48,976 nucleotides of DNA from Megasphaera sp. MJR8396C (GCF_001546855.1 NZ_KQ958195.1:1-48976), one strand, 5' to 3'; shown: positions 1 through 9,401, counted from the stretch's first letter. Translations and numbers: made by a program. Notes: a model not told the origin generated them from the letters alone.

Positions 1-25
1 AACCACCAGTTAAACTGGTGGTTTT
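1..25. terminator. Hairpin at window edge, likely terminator
   Basis: A 10-bp perfect inverted repeat (AACCACCAGT, 3-nt loop, ACTGGTGGTT) lies just past the stop of the leftward MBL gene and is followed on the plus strand by TTTTG. It fits a bidirectional intrinsic terminator. The sequence to its left is outside the window, so the end of a small mobile element cannot be excluded. Confidence 0.5.
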
Positions 26-39
26 GATTCGTCTATGCT

Positions 40-840
40 TTATAAATCGGTGAAGAGCGTCAGGTCGTCGGGGATGTAGAGGTTGCCGTCGTAATACTTC
101 CGACCTTCCTCGCTGTAGCGGGCCTTTCGATGGGCCAAATCGCTGTCTTCCGTATGGTAGAGGATGACGTTCTGGACGTCCAGGCGCTGGGCCAGTTCAC
201 AGGCGTCTTTGACGGTGGAATGATTTTTTTCGTAGGGGTGGAAAATGGCTTCGTCGGCATCGAGGCAGAAGGCTTCGTGAAGGAGCCACTTGCTGCCCTT
301 GACGTAGTCTTCTTCCCAGGGCTGGCACGGTTCGTCGCCGCAGCAGGTCAGGCGGCCGTCGGCAAGTTCCATGGCAAAGCCGAACTGTTTGGCCTTGGTC
401 GAGCGGATGTCGAAGAAGGTGACGTCATGGCCGATGAGGGTGTGCTTGTCGCCGTCTTCGACAATGATCAGATGGAGCTTGTCATCGAGGTAGCGGCTGT
501 CCTTGGAAGAGAGGAGGGACGTCGCCATGGAGCGCAGGAGGCCGATGACTTCGTCGTGGGCGTAGATCGTGGCTTCGCCGTCGTAGGTGCCGCGCCGCCA
601 GGACTGGCACATCATGCGCATGAGCCAGATGATACCCAGGAGATGGTCGATGTGCTTGTGAGTGACAAAGACCGTCCGCATATCCTGCCAGCGAAGCTCA
701 GCTTTTTCCAGCTGCTGTAAAAGGCCGTTGCCGCCGCCTCCGTCGACGAGGAGGTATTGGCCCTTTTCTTCTAAGACGAAACAGGTGTTATAGCAATGGG
801 TGACGGTGGCATTGCCCGTTCCTAAGATAGTAAGATTCAT
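40..840 (-). CDS. MBL-fold metallohydrolase, RNase Z-like
   Basis: Encodes 266 aa of the metallo-beta-lactamase fold. The N-terminus carries the LTILGTGNA strand typical of the RNase Z/ElaC group, and the zinc motif THKHIDH (H61, H63, D65, H66) is intact, so it should be an active metal-dependent hydrolase. Later His and Asp residues (LHEAFC, NHSTV, YHTEDSD) fit the remaining ligands. The RNase Z flexible exosite arm is not obvious, so the substrate could be tRNA precursors or a small phosphodiester. I chose the ATG at 840 because GGGAG lies just upstream; a TTG 21 bases earlier has no such site. It is transcribed alone from its own promoter, divergently from gatD. Family call is firm; substrate is unknown. 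Confidence 0.85.
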   Translation of the reverse strand: MNLTILGTGNATVTHCYNTCFVLEEKGQYLLVDGGGGNGLLQQLEKAELRWQDMRTVFVTHKHIDHLLGIIWLMRMMCQSWRRGTYDGEATIYAHDEVIGLLRSMATSLLSSKDSRYLDDKLHLIIVEDGDKHTLIGHDVTFFDIRSTKAKQFGFAMELADGRLTCCGDEPCQPWEEDYVKGSKWLLHEAFCLDADEAIFHPYEKNHSTVKDACELAQRLDVQNVILYHTEDSDLAHRKARYSEEGRKYYDGNLYIPDDLTLFTDL

Positions 841-874
841 AACAAGCTCCCTTCTAATCAAAAAGTACCGTATT

Positions 875-903
875 AATATAACAAATTTCGCCGGGTGTGT
901 AAA
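875..903 (-). promoter_or_regulatory. Promoter of the MBL gene
   Basis: On the minus strand TTTACA (898-903) and TATATT (875-880) are separated by 17 bp, 35 bases before the chosen ATG. This is a good sigma70-type match. Confidence 0.55.
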
Positions 904-948
904 TGGTTACATGCTTATAAGGCCCGGCATTTTTACCGGTGCGGCTAA

Positions 949-972
949 AAATTTCCGTGGTGAGGGAAATTT
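949..972. promoter_or_regulatory. Candidate operator of the galactitol regulator
   Basis: A perfect inverted repeat with 8-bp arms (AAATTTCC, 8-bp spacer, GGAAATTT). The inner TTTCC-N8-GGAAA matches the palindrome at 4427-4444 before gatA. It is centred about 50 bp upstream of the expected gatD transcript start, a typical activator position. Confidence 0.5.
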
Positions 973-978
973 ATCATC

Positions 979-1007
979 TATGATGAAAGTCGTCATATTG
1001 CTATACT
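979..1007 (+). promoter_or_regulatory. Promoter of gatD
   Basis: TATACT at 1002-1007 is a good -10. The hexamer 17 bp upstream (979-984) is a poor -35, which suggests dependence on an activator bound at 949-972. Confidence 0.45.
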
Positions 1008-1056
1008 AAAACTGCAATGAATATGAATCTTTTTTCTCTGTAAAGGAGTGGCAATT

Positions 1057-2103
1057 ATGACAATGATGAAAGCACTGGTTGTAGAAGGACCGAAAGAATT
1101 TGTTTATCAGGAAATTCCCGTACCGGCATTGAAAGCCGACGAAGTATTGGTAAAAGTAAGAGCCTGCGGCATCTGCGGGTCCGACGTACCCCGCGTCCGT
1201 GACGGCGGCGTCCATTCGTTCCCCCAGATCGTCGGCCATGAATTTTCCGGCGACGTTGTCGAAGTCGGAAGCGCCGTTAACCCCGATTTGAAGGGCCTCC
1301 GGGCTGCTGTAGCTCCCTTGGTTCCCTGCGGTCACTGCGACAACTGTGCCAAAGGCCGCCCGGCCATGTGTACGGAATATTCCTTCATCGGCTCCCGTCA
1401 GCCCGGCGCCATGGCCGAATACGTCGCCGTTCCGGCCAAGAACCTCGTTCCCATTGACGATGAAGTCACGTACGAACAGGCGGCCTGCATCGAACCGATC
1501 ACCGTCGCCATCCACGGCGTCGAACGGGCCGGGGAACTCATCAGCGGCTCGTCGGCCATCGTCTACGGCTGCGGTACCATCGGGATTTTGACCATGCAGG
1601 TCCTGAAAGCCAAGGGCATCGAACGGGTCTACGTCATCGACATCAACCAGGCTAAACTCGATTTGGCCAAAAAGCTCGGCGCCTATGAAATCATCAATTC
1701 CCAGACGACGGATGTTCCAGCCTACTTCAAGGAACACGGCCTGGTCGACTACGCCTTTGAAACGGCAGGGGTCAACTTCCTACAGGCGCAGCTGCCGGAT
1801 CTGGTGAAAAAGACCGGTACCATCGTCTACATCGGTACCGTTCCTCGCGACGTCTCCTTCAAGGCCTCGACCTTTGAACAGATCCTGCGCGGCGAACTGA
1901 CCGTCACCGGTTCGTGGATGAGCTACTCGTCTCCGTTCCCGGGCGGCGAATGGCGCGGCGCTGCCGAATACTTGAAGTCGGGCAAGATCGTCGTCGACGA
2001 CATCGTAACCCACCGCTTCCCCTTGTCGGCAGGCTACGAAGCCTTTGAAGCCTTGTTCGACCCGGCCAATAATGCCTTAAAAGTCATGTACGTCATGGAC
2101 TAA
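1057..2103 (+). CDS. gatD: Galactitol-1-phosphate 5-dehydrogenase
   Basis: A 348-aa zinc-dependent medium-chain dehydrogenase, close to the usual 346 aa of GatD. It oxidises galactitol-1-phosphate to tagatose-6-phosphate with NAD in the cytoplasm. The catalytic zinc site is visible as GICGSD (C40) with GHE (H61, E62), and the structural zinc site as C91, C94, C97 and C105. A Rossmann region (AIVYGCGTIG) follows. The assignment rests on both the fold and the complete galactitol PTS downstream. AAAGGAG at 1042-1048 selects the ATG at 1057; an earlier GTG lies inside that ribosome site. Related sorbitol or threonine dehydrogenases share the fold, so specificity comes from context. Confidence 0.85.
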   Translation: MTMMKALVVEGPKEFVYQEIPVPALKADEVLVKVRACGICGSDVPRVRDGGVHSFPQIVGHEFSGDVVEVGSAVNPDLKGLRAAVAPLVPCGHCDNCAKGRPAMCTEYSFIGSRQPGAMAEYVAVPAKNLVPIDDEVTYEQAACIEPITVAIHGVERAGELISGSSAIVYGCGTIGILTMQVLKAKGIERVYVIDINQAKLDLAKKLGAYEIINSQTTDVPAYFKEHGLVDYAFETAGVNFLQAQLPDLVKKTGTIVYIGTVPRDVSFKASTFEQILRGELTVTGSWMSYSSPFPGGEWRGAAEYLKSGKIVVDDIVTHRFPLSAGYEAFEALFDPANNALKVMYVMD

Positions 2104-2149
2104 ATAGACTATAATGAAAAGAAGTACGTAGTGAAAGAGGTGTATTGTC

Positions 2150-4075
2150 ATGGCAAGCCAGCGTCAGCGGCAGATTATCGAGTTGTTACAATCCCATAAA
2201 ACCGGACTGAGCGGCAATGATTTATCGAATTTTCTCGGCGTCTCTTCGCGGACGATCCGGACCGACATCAAGGCCCTCGAGGGGGAACTCCGGGCCTATG
2301 GCGCGGCCATCCATGCCAATACACGAAACGGGTATTCCTTAGAAATCACCGATGAAGCTGCCTTTGCGGCCTTTACCGGCGAGGCGTCGAAGGGCGGGAT
2401 GGAGTCGGCGGAAAACCGCGTCGATGCCATCATCCGGGCCTTCTTCATTTCGACCCTGCAAAATACGTCGCTGACCCAGCAGCAATTGGCCGACAGCCTG
2501 TTCGTCAGCCTGTCGACCCTAAAGAGCGACCTGAAGGAAGCCCGGGAGCGACTGGCCGAGTATGGCCTTACCATCGGGACCTATAAGACCGAAGGCATGC
2601 GCCTTGAAGGCGATGAAGGGCAGATCCGCAACTTCATCTCTCAGTATAACTTCCTCCAGACCAGCGACTCCGGTCAGGTGGCCTATTTCCAGCGCCTCTT
2701 TCCCGATATCGACATTCCCCAGCTTCTGGACGTCATCATCTGTGTCAGCGATTCCTATCAGCTGCATCTGACCGACATGGCCATCCACAATTTGGTCGTC
2801 CACACGGCCATTGCCATCGGCAGGGCCCAGCAGGGGAATACCATGATGTACACCCTGCGCCAGACGAAGAATCTGGAGAAGACCCGGGAATTTGAAGTGG
2901 CGACGTCTATGTTCGAAGAGATCTTTCGCAAGACCGGTATCGACGTGGCGTCCGGTGAAATCTATTATCTGGCCCAGCACCTCATGGCTAGCAAGAAGTA
3001 CATCGACGGCGGCGAAGGAGCCGATCAGAAGATGCAGGCCTTGGTCATGAAGATCATCCAGGTCATCGATGAACACGTCAACATCGACTTTTCCCAGGAT
3101 CAGGTCCTCGTCGAATGGTTGTCGGTCCACTTGCAGACGGCCATTCCCCGCATGAAGTTCCAAATGAATATCCGTAACGACGTTTTGGAAGTGGTGAAAT
3201 CGGAATATCCCCTGGCCTTCCAGATTGCCGTCATCGCCAGCAGCGTCATCGAGCAGGAAGAAAAGGTCAGCGTCAATGAAAATGAAATCGGCTACATCGC
3301 CATCCATTTCGGCGCGGCCTTAAACCGCATCGACATCAAAAACGACATGGTCATTCGCCGGGCCCTCATCGTCTGCGCCAGCGGCATGGGGACGGCCCTG
3401 CTCATAAAAACGCGGCTCGAAGCTTATTTCAAGGACCGCATCATCATCGTCGGCACCGTGCCGGGCTATACCCTGACGGAGGAACAGATCGATTCCGTCG
3501 ACATGATCTTGACGACCATTCCCTTGCCGCAATTCCAGTCGGACCGCATCATTCCCATCCATCACCTTCTGGACAATCAGGAGCTGCAGCAGTTGGAACA
3601 GCGGTTCTATCTCATGCCTCACGGCATTCAGGGCGAAATCACCAGCTTTTTCAAGGCCGACTGTTTCTACACCGACCGTCACTTTGACGACCGCCAGTCG
3701 ATTTTGAACTTCCTGACCGATCAGCTCAAGGAAAAGGGACTCATGAACGAGGCCGAAAAGGCTTCCGTCTTTGAAAGGGAAGAGGCATCGCCGACGGAAA
3801 TCGGCAACCTCGTGGCCATACCCCATCCCATCTACGGCGACCCGCCGGAATCGCGAATCGCCATCCTCATCCTCGACAAGCCCATCGTCTGGGAAAAAGA
3901 ACGGGTCCAGCTCGTCTTTTTACTGAGCATCGCCAAGGACCAGATCGCCTCGTGGCAGTCCATCTTCCTCAAACTCTTTACGTACCTCGTAAAAAACGAC
4001 GGCGTCAAAGAAATGCTCCGGGAACCGAACTACGCTGCCTTCATCCGGAATTTCACCAATCAATTTAATCAGTAA
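2150..4075 (+). CDS. PRD-containing PTS transcriptional activator
   Basis: A 641-aa multidomain regulator of the LicR/MtlR type. In order: an HTH_11 winged helix (about residues 1-60), an Mga-like HTH (about 85-165), two PTS regulatory domains (about 175-395) whose histidines receive PTS phosphates, a GatB-like IIB domain with Cys in LIVCASGMGT (about 400-490), and a fructose/mannitol-type IIA domain (about 500-641) with the active His in VAIPHPI. Such proteins activate transcription when the cognate IIB is dephosphorylated by substrate uptake. It sits between gatD and gatABC, so galactitol control is inferred. Likely targets are the palindromes at 949-972 and 4403-4485. GAAAGAGG precedes the ATG. 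No AAA+ domain is present, so it is not a sigma54 activator of the LevR type. Confidence 0.88.
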   Translation: MASQRQRQIIELLQSHKTGLSGNDLSNFLGVSSRTIRTDIKALEGELRAYGAAIHANTRNGYSLEITDEAAFAAFTGEASKGGMESAENRVDAIIRAFFISTLQNTSLTQQQLADSLFVSLSTLKSDLKEARERLAEYGLTIGTYKTEGMRLEGDEGQIRNFISQYNFLQTSDSGQVAYFQRLFPDIDIPQLLDVIICVSDSYQLHLTDMAIHNLVVHTAIAIGRAQQGNTMMYTLRQTKNLEKTREFEVATSMFEEIFRKTGIDVASGEIYYLAQHLMASKKYIDGGEGADQKMQALVMKIIQVIDEHVNIDFSQDQVLVEWLSVHLQTAIPRMKFQMNIRNDVLEVVKSEYPLAFQIAVIASSVIEQEEKVSVNENEIGYIAIHFGAALNRIDIKNDMVIRRALIVCASGMGTALLIKTRLEAYFKDRIIIVGTVPGYTLTEEQIDSVDMILTTIPLPQFQSDRIIPIHHLLDNQELQQLEQRFYLMPHGIQGEITSFFKADCFYTDRHFDDRQSILNFLTDQLKEKGLMNEAEKASVFEREEASPTEIGNLVAIPHPIYGDPPESRIAILILDKPIVWEKERVQLVFLLSIAKDQIASWQSIFLKLFTYLVKNDGVKEMLREPNYAAFIRNFTNQFNQ

Positions 4076-4085
4076 CTTATACGAA

Positions 4086-4130
4086 AGCCTGTTCCTCCTG
4101 CCTGTTATCGGTGGGGGAGCAGGCTTTTTT
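4086..4130 (+). terminator. Terminator after the gat regulator
   Basis: A long imperfect GC-rich stem (AGCCTGTTCC paired with GGGGAGCAGGCT) is followed by a T6 run, 10 bases after the regulator stop. gatABC therefore needs its own promoter. Confidence 0.8.
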
Positions 4131-4162
4131 GCATGGCCGGGCTTTTTATTTCCACACTTTAA

Positions 4163-4378
4163 TGTCAGTATGTCAGAGGGGGCGTATGACGTCAAGAAAG
4201 GATACAGCGGCAATATGGGAAGAAAATAGGATAGGAAATAGAGGGAGGCCTGTGATTTACGGCAGCAAAAAAAGACGTTTCCTGCCTCACACCACATCAG
4301 GGTGCGAAAAATGAGGAAACGTCTTTTGATATTGTCAGTATACCAGATGTGTTGTAGGGCGTCAAGGATACAGCGGCA
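4163..4378 (+). repeat. Imperfect direct repeat flanking a hairpin
   Basis: Two blocks, 4163-4214 and 4333-4378, share in the same order TGTCAGTA, GGGCG, GTCAAG and GATACAGCGGCA. Their offset is 166-170 bp. They flank the hairpin at 4270-4327. This looks like a local segmental duplication or footprint; no gene is in it. Confidence 0.4.
4270..4327. terminator. Strong hairpin, bidirectional terminator-like
   Basis: A perfect 14-bp inverted repeat (AAAAGACGTTTCCT and its complement) with an inner CACACC/GGTGCG stem. A T7 run follows on the minus strand and T4 on the plus strand. No minus-strand gene ends here, so its job is unclear. Confidence 0.5.
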
Positions 4379-4402
4379 GTCCCCAGAACCTCGTCATGGC
4401 AC

Positions 4403-4485
4403 TTTCCTGTGCGGAAGCGCAGTTCATTTCCGCTATCTCGGAAAGGCGGCGGAAATGGCGTTTTTATTTCCGCTATAAGTGGAAA
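4403..4485. promoter_or_regulatory. Clustered operator-like palindromes before gatA
   Basis: Two near-identical elements start with TTTCCGCTAT and end with GGAAA: 4427-4444 (8-bp spacer) and 4467-4485 (9-bp spacer). They start exactly 40 bp apart, close to four helical turns. A weaker TTTCC-N5-GGAAG lies at 4403-4417. They match the gatD-upstream site and are the likely binding sites of the activator encoded at 2150-4075. Confidence 0.55.
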
Positions 4486-4523
4486 TTGGCCGTCTATGCT
4501 CAGGGGGGATTCATCTGATACAC

Positions 4524-4529
4524 TATAGT
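4524..4529 (+). promoter_or_regulatory. -10 of the gatABC promoter
   Basis: TATAGT lies about 40 bp downstream of the last palindrome and 41 bp before gatA. No good -35 is present 17 bp upstream, consistent with an activated promoter. Confidence 0.4.
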
Positions 4530-4570
4530 CAAGAAATGAGAAATGAGTTAAGTCAAAGGAGGAGTTATCC

Positions 4571-5038
4571 ATGGAACTGACAAAGCTGCTCGATAGAGAG
4601 CACATTTTTCTGGATACTCGGGTACAGTCCGATAAAGATGCCATACACCGTTTAGGCGAGGTATTGAAGCAAAGCGGGTACATCAATGATAAGTACATCG
4701 ATGCCGTACTGTCCCGGGAAGATGAATTTCCGACAGGGCTGCAGTTATCGCAGCAGGGGATTGCCATTCCCCACGCGACGCCGGAAGGGAATGTCGCTGA
4801 AAACGGCATTGCCGTCTGTCGCTTGACGGAACCGGTTTACTTCCACAGTATGGAAGATGCCGACGATACGGTTCCCGTTTCTATGATTTTTATGCTGGCC
4901 CTTAAAGATGCCAATGAGCACATCGACATGCTGCAAAAGCTGTTCACCATGTTCCAACAAGAAGAACAGGTTGAAAAACTGCTCACGGCGTCGACGGCCG
5001 ACGATTTCCAGCACGCCTTTTTATCTGCTTTACAGTAA
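4571..5038 (+). CDS. gatA: PTS galactitol IIA component
   Basis: A 155-aa cytoplasmic phosphocarrier of the fructose/mannitol IIA family. It takes phosphate from HPr on the active-site His68 (GIAIPHAT) and passes it to GatB. Its length is normal for GatA. AAAGGAGGAG precedes the ATG. It starts the transport unit gatA-gatB-gatC, followed by gatY and a kinase, all on the plus strand with short gaps, so one transcript is likely. Confidence 0.88.
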   Translation: MELTKLLDREHIFLDTRVQSDKDAIHRLGEVLKQSGYINDKYIDAVLSREDEFPTGLQLSQQGIAIPHATPEGNVAENGIAVCRLTEPVYFHSMEDADDTVPVSMIFMLALKDANEHIDMLQKLFTMFQQEEQVEKLLTASTADDFQHAFLSALQ

Positions 5039-5094
5039 TTTTTGAATCGATTTTATATCCTATTAATTTTCTTATGAAAGGTTGGTCATCTATT

Positions 5095-5373
5095 ATGAAA
5101 AAAGTTATCGTAGCCTGCGGCGGTGCCGTAGCCACTTCTACTGTTGCTGCTAATGCCATTCGTGAACTCTGTGCAGCTCACAACATCCCCGTTGAAATCC
5201 TTCAGATCCGCATCAATGAAATCGAAAACCAGCTCGACGGCGTCGACCTCATCGTCACCACCATGCGCGTCAAGAAAGACTTCGGTAAGCCTTACGTCAA
5301 CGGCATGCCCTTCCTCAGCGGTGTCCGCGTCGAAGAAACGGAACAGAAGATTTTAGATGTCTTGCAAAACTAA
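5095..5373 (+). CDS. gatB: PTS galactitol IIB component
   Basis: A 92-aa IIB protein. The N-terminus [15 protein letters not shown] has the phosphorylated Cys9 and is nearly the same as that of E. coli Gat[10 protein letters not shown] near the C-terminus is also typical. It transfers phosphate from GatA to galactitol entering through GatC. The start was set at 5095: an ATG at 5074 would add seven residues not found in the family and has no ribosome site, while AAAGGTTGG lies 9 bases before 5095. Confidence 0.9.
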   Translation: MKKVIVACGGAVATSTVAANAIRELCAAHNIPVEILQIRINEIENQLDGVDLIVTTMRVKKDFGKPYVNGMPFLSGVRVEETEQKILDVLQN

Positions 5374-5394
5374 GAAACAGAGGAGTGAATATAG

Positions 5395-6747
5395 ATGGAT
5401 TTCATTTTGAATGGTGTACAATTCTTCGTAAGCTTAGGGCCAGCCGTTATGCTGCCTATCGTCATCTTCATCGTCGGCCTCATCTTAGGCCAGTCTGCCG
5501 GTAAGGCCCTGCGCTCGGGCATTTCCATCGGTATCGGCTTCATCGGCATCGGCCTGGTCATCAGCCTGATGCTGGACAACCTGGCCCCGGCAGCCCAGGC
5601 CATGTCGGCTAACTTCGGTATCTCCATGAACCTCATCGATGTCGGCTGGCCCGGCATGTCGCCCATTACCTGGGCCAGTCAGATCGCCTTGGTCGCCATT
5701 CCCGTGGCCATCGCCGTCAACATCCTGATGTTGGCCTTGAAACTGACCCGCGTCGTCAATATCGATATCTGGAACATCTGGCACTTTACCTTCACCGGTG
5801 CCATCGTCAACATCGCCACCGGCAGCTATGTCCTGGGCATCGTCGCCGTCGCCATCCACGCAGCCTACGCCTTTAAGATGGGCGACTGGTTCATCCCGGT
5901 TACGGAAGATTATTTCGGCCTCGAAGGCATTGCTATCCCGCACGGCTCGACGTCCTGGTTCGGCCCGGTCGCCGTTCCTATCAACTGGCTCCTCGACCGC
6001 ATTCCGGTCATCAAGGACATCGACATCAACCTGACTCACATTGAAAAAGTCATGGGCCACTTCGGCGATCCGTCGGTCATGGGTGGTATCATGGGCGTCA
6101 TCATCGGCATCTTAGCCGGTTACGATATCCGCGGTATCCTGACCCTGGGCATTCAGATGGCTGCCGTCATCGTCCTCATGCCGCAAGTCGTAAAGCACAT
6201 CATGAACGGCCTGCTGCCTATTTCGGAAGTCGCTAAGGCCAAGCTTCAGAAACGTTTTGCTCACTCGAATTTCTATATCGGTCTCGACTGCGCCCTGCTT
6301 CTCGGCGATCCGGCTGTTGTCACGGCATCCTTGCTGTTCATCCCGCTGACAATCCTCATCGCAGCCATCGTTCCGGGCAACCAGATCCTGCCCTTCGGTG
6401 ACTTGCCGACTATCGGCTTCTTCATCGCCATGGCCGTCGGCGTCCATAAAGGCAACCTCTTCCGGACGGTCATCTCCGGCTCGGTCATCATGTTCATGAC
6501 CATTTGGATTGCCAACCAGACCATTGCCCTGCAGACGACCCTGGCAGCCCACGGCGGCATGCTGAAAAATGGCGCGTCCCAAATTGCAGCCCTCGACCAG
6601 GGCGGCGCACCGATTACCTACATTTTGGAACAGGCCATGAACCTGACCGATTTAAAAGGTTTCCTGATCATCGGTATCTTCTACGTCTTCTGCCTGGTAT
6701 TCACTTACTTCTGGCACAAGAAGGAAATGGCCAAACTGGCTGAATAA
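5395..6747 (+). CDS. gatC: PTS galactitol IIC permease
   Basis: A 450-aa integral membrane permease, matching the roughly 451 aa of GatC. Many hydrophobic segments are visible (for example VMLPIVIFIVGLILG near residue 20, and repeated helices to the C-terminus). It binds and translocates galactitol, which GatB phosphorylates to galactitol-1-phosphate. GAGGAG lies before the ATG, and the gene starts 21 bases after gatB. Confidence 0.9.
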   Translation: MDFILNGVQFFVSLGPAVMLPIVIFIVGLILGQSAGKALRSGISIGIGFIGIGLVISLMLDNLAPAAQAMSANFGISMNLIDVGWPGMSPITWASQIALVAIPVAIAVNILMLALKLTRVVNIDIWNIWHFTFTGAIVNIATGSYVLGIVAVAIHAAYAFKMGDWFIPVTEDYFGLEGIAIPHGSTSWFGPVAVPINWLLDRIPVIKDIDINLTHIEKVMGHFGDPSVMGGIMGVIIGILAGYDIRGILTLGIQMAAVIVLMPQVVKHIMNGLLPISEVAKAKLQKRFAHSNFYIGLDCALLLGDPAVVTASLLFIPLTILIAAIVPGNQILPFGDLPTIGFFIAMAVGVHKGNLFRTVISGSVIMFMTIWIANQTIALQTTLAAHGGMLKNGASQIAALDQGGAPITYILEQAMNLTDLKGFLIIGIFYVFCLVFTYFWHKKEMAKLAE

Positions 6748-6782
6748 TTTGATATCACTATATTCCCATAAAGGAGTGTTAA

Positions 6783-7643
<861 letters not shown>

Positions 7644-7658
7644 AAGGGGTGACGGTCG

Positions 7659-8588
7659 ATGATACTCGTAGTCAATCTAAATCCGTCACTGGATAAAATT
7701 TATACCCTCGACGATCTTCCTTACGGGGAAGCGAGCCGAGCCAAGACCGTTCAAAATACGGCTGGCGGCAAGGGGACGCACGTGGCCAACGTCATTACGG
7801 CCCTGGGCCATCCCTGCACGGTCGTCGGGTTCCTCGGAGGCTATGTCGGCCAGTATATCCGCCACGTCTTAGATGAACGTCACATCGTCCACTGTTGTAC
7901 GACCATCGAGGGAGAAACGCGGTCGTGCATCAACATGGCGACGCCCGACGGCAAACAGACGGAAGTCTTAGAGCCGGGACCGACCATCACAGAAGGGGAG
8001 AAGAACGAATTTCTCGCTCAGTATGATTTTGAATTAAAACGTAGTGATTTAGTTGTAGCCTCAGGGAGTCTCCCCAAGGGACTGGGCGATGACTTTTACG
8101 GCGAGCTCATCCGCCGGGCGAAAGAACAGGGCAAACCCTTTCTCCTCGATACCAGCGGCTCGGCGCTAATCCAAGGCTTGGAATCGGTGCCGTACTTCAT
8201 CAAGCCCAACGAATCGGAAGTCGAAGTCCTGACCGGCCATAAACTGACCGATTTTGAAGAAGCCGTCCAAACCCTGCACGAACTCGAAGGGAGAGGCGTT
8301 GCCATGCCGACCATTTCCTTAGGCAAGAAAGGGGCTCTCTTGGCCCACGAAGGCAAGGTTTATCGGGCCGTACCGCCGACGGTCGACAAGGTCATCAATG
8401 CCGTCGGTTCCGGAGATTCCTTCGTCGCAGGTTTAGCTACGGCCTTAGATCGGGGCGCATCGCCGGAAGAAGCCCTTCGCCTGGCTGCTGCCTGCGGAAC
8501 GGCCAACGTCTTAGAAGCAGAAAGCGGCGTCGTCGATCCGGAAAAGGTCGCTGCCATTCAACAAGAAGTGCAAATTACGCAGTTATAA
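7659..8588 (+). CDS. PfkB-family tagatose-6-P / fructose-1-P kinase
   Basis: A 309-aa ribokinase-fold kinase of the LacC/FruK group. The N-terminus VVNLNPSLDK is typical of hexose-phosphate kinases, GGKGTHVANV is the substrate loop, and NAVGSGDSFVAG near residues 245-256 contains the catalytic Asp. In this operon it should phosphorylate tagatose-6-phosphate to the bisphosphate used by GatY. A 1-phosphofructokinase activity is possible from sequence alone. It starts 15 bases after gatY with AAGGGG as ribosome site and is the last gene of the operon. Confidence 0.82.
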   Translation: MILVVNLNPSLDKIYTLDDLPYGEASRAKTVQNTAGGKGTHVANVITALGHPCTVVGFLGGYVGQYIRHVLDERHIVHCCTTIEGETRSCINMATPDGKQTEVLEPGPTITEGEKNEFLAQYDFELKRSDLVVASGSLPKGLGDDFYGELIRRAKEQGKPFLLDTSGSALIQGLESVPYFIKPNESEVEVLTGHKLTDFEEAVQTLHELEGRGVAMPTISLGKKGALLAHEGKVYRAVPPTVDKVINAVGSGDSFVAGLATALDRGASPEEALRLAAACGTANVLEAESGVVDPEKVAAIQQEVQITQL

Positions 8589-8621
8589 AAAAATAGTGAA
8601 ACAGCATTCGCTGTACTACAC

Positions 8622-8656
8622 AGGGCTTTCGATAATATCAAGTTATCGGAAGCCTT
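8622..8656 (+). terminator. Hairpin ending the gat operon; copy A of a repeated palindrome
   Basis: A 14-bp stem with two G-U pairs and a 7-nt loop, followed by only a weak T stretch. Its core TTTCGATAA (8627-8635), 7-bp spacer, TTATCGGAA (8643-8651) has the same geometry as the palindromes at 18072-18096 and 22013-22037, so it may be more than a terminator. Confidence 0.5.
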
Positions 8657-8705
8657 GTTTATAATATTATAAGGACCTTCCTCATCTTCCGGAAACGGTC
8701 CTCCC

Positions 8706-8734
8706 TTGCAGTTTCCCCTAAAAATCCGTATACT
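8706..8734 (+). promoter_or_regulatory. Promoter of the phosphodiesterase gene
   Basis: TTGCAG (8706-8711), 17-bp spacer, TATACT (8729-8734). This gives a 5' leader of about 115 bases containing the hairpin at 8756-8803. Confidence 0.55.
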
Positions 8735-8755
8735 AAAGACACGCACAAAAAAAGA

Positions 8756-8803
8756 AACGCAATCAGGGAATAGACCGTCTTTCAAAGGTCCCCGGTTTGC
8801 GTT
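8756..8803. other. Hairpin in the 5' leader
   Basis: AACGCAA and TTGCGTT enclose an inner GGG/CCC stem. It sits between the promoter at 8706-8734 and the phosphodiesterase gene. On the minus strand a T7 run follows, so it could also stop antisense transcription. No riboswitch class is recognised. Confidence 0.4.
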
Positions 8804-8855
8804 AGGATAGGTTTACGACATGACGCGTGCCGACAGGGCACAGGGAGGTATAATT

Positions 8856-9401
8856 ATGAAATATTTCATCGCTTCAGATATTCACGGCTCGGCCTATTAC
8901 TGCCGCCGTCTCCTCGAGGCTTATGAACGGGAAGGGGCTGACCGATTGGTCCTCCTCGGCGACATCCTCTATCACGGACCGCGCAACGACCTTCCCAAGG
9001 ACTATAATCCGAAAGACGTCTTTGCCATGCTCAACGAAAAGAAGGATGCCATCCTCTGCGTCCGCGGCAACTGCGACAGCGAAGTCGATCAGATGGTCCT
9101 GGAATTTCCCATCATGGCGCCGTATGCCATCCTGACTCAGGGAAGCCTCGTCGTCTATGCAACTCACGGCGACCATTATAACACCCACCGCCTGCCGCCC
9201 CTTCAAAAGGGCGACATCCTGCTCCACGGCCACACCCACCTGCCGGTTTGGGAACCCTTTGGACAGGACAATTATTACCTCAATCCCGGTTCGGCGTCCC
9301 TTCCGAAAGACGGCAATCCTCACAGCTACCTCGTCTGGGAAGATCAGACCTTTACCTGGAAAGACATGGACGGCAAGGCCTTCCACGAACTGACTTTATA
9401 A
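8856..9401 (+). CDS. YfcE-type metallophosphoesterase
   Basis: A 181-aa calcineurin-fold phosphoesterase. Metal motifs are present in order: SDIHGS (residues 6-11), LLGDILYHGP, RGNCDSEVD, and the C-terminal THGDHYN and HGHTHLP. Length and motifs match the YfcE family, cytoplasmic manganese-dependent phosphodiesterases of uncertain physiological substrate. GGGAGGT before 8856 selects this ATG; an upstream in-frame ATG at 8820 overlaps the leader and adds an atypical extension. The last bases overlap the convergent pabC by 6 nt. Confidence 0.85.
   Translation: MKYFIASDIHGSAYYCRRLLEAYEREGADRLVLLGDILYHGPRNDLPKDYNPKDVFAMLNEKKDAILCVRGNCDSEVDQMVLEFPIMAPYAILTQGSLVVYATHGDHYNTHRLPPLQKGDILLHGHTHLPVWEPFGQDNYYLNPGSASLPKDGNPHSYLVWEDQTFTWKDMDGKAFHELTL

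Noticed and set aside
4397-4417. TGGCAC followed by TTTCCTGTGC before gatA looked like a sigma54 promoter
   Set aside because: The -12 TTGC does not match and the regulator lacks the AAA+ domain needed to drive sigma54; a TATAGT -10 lies nearer the gene.
8820-8855. Upstream ATG for the phosphodiesterase
   Set aside because: The extension is not typical of the family and GGGAGGT points to the ATG at 8856.
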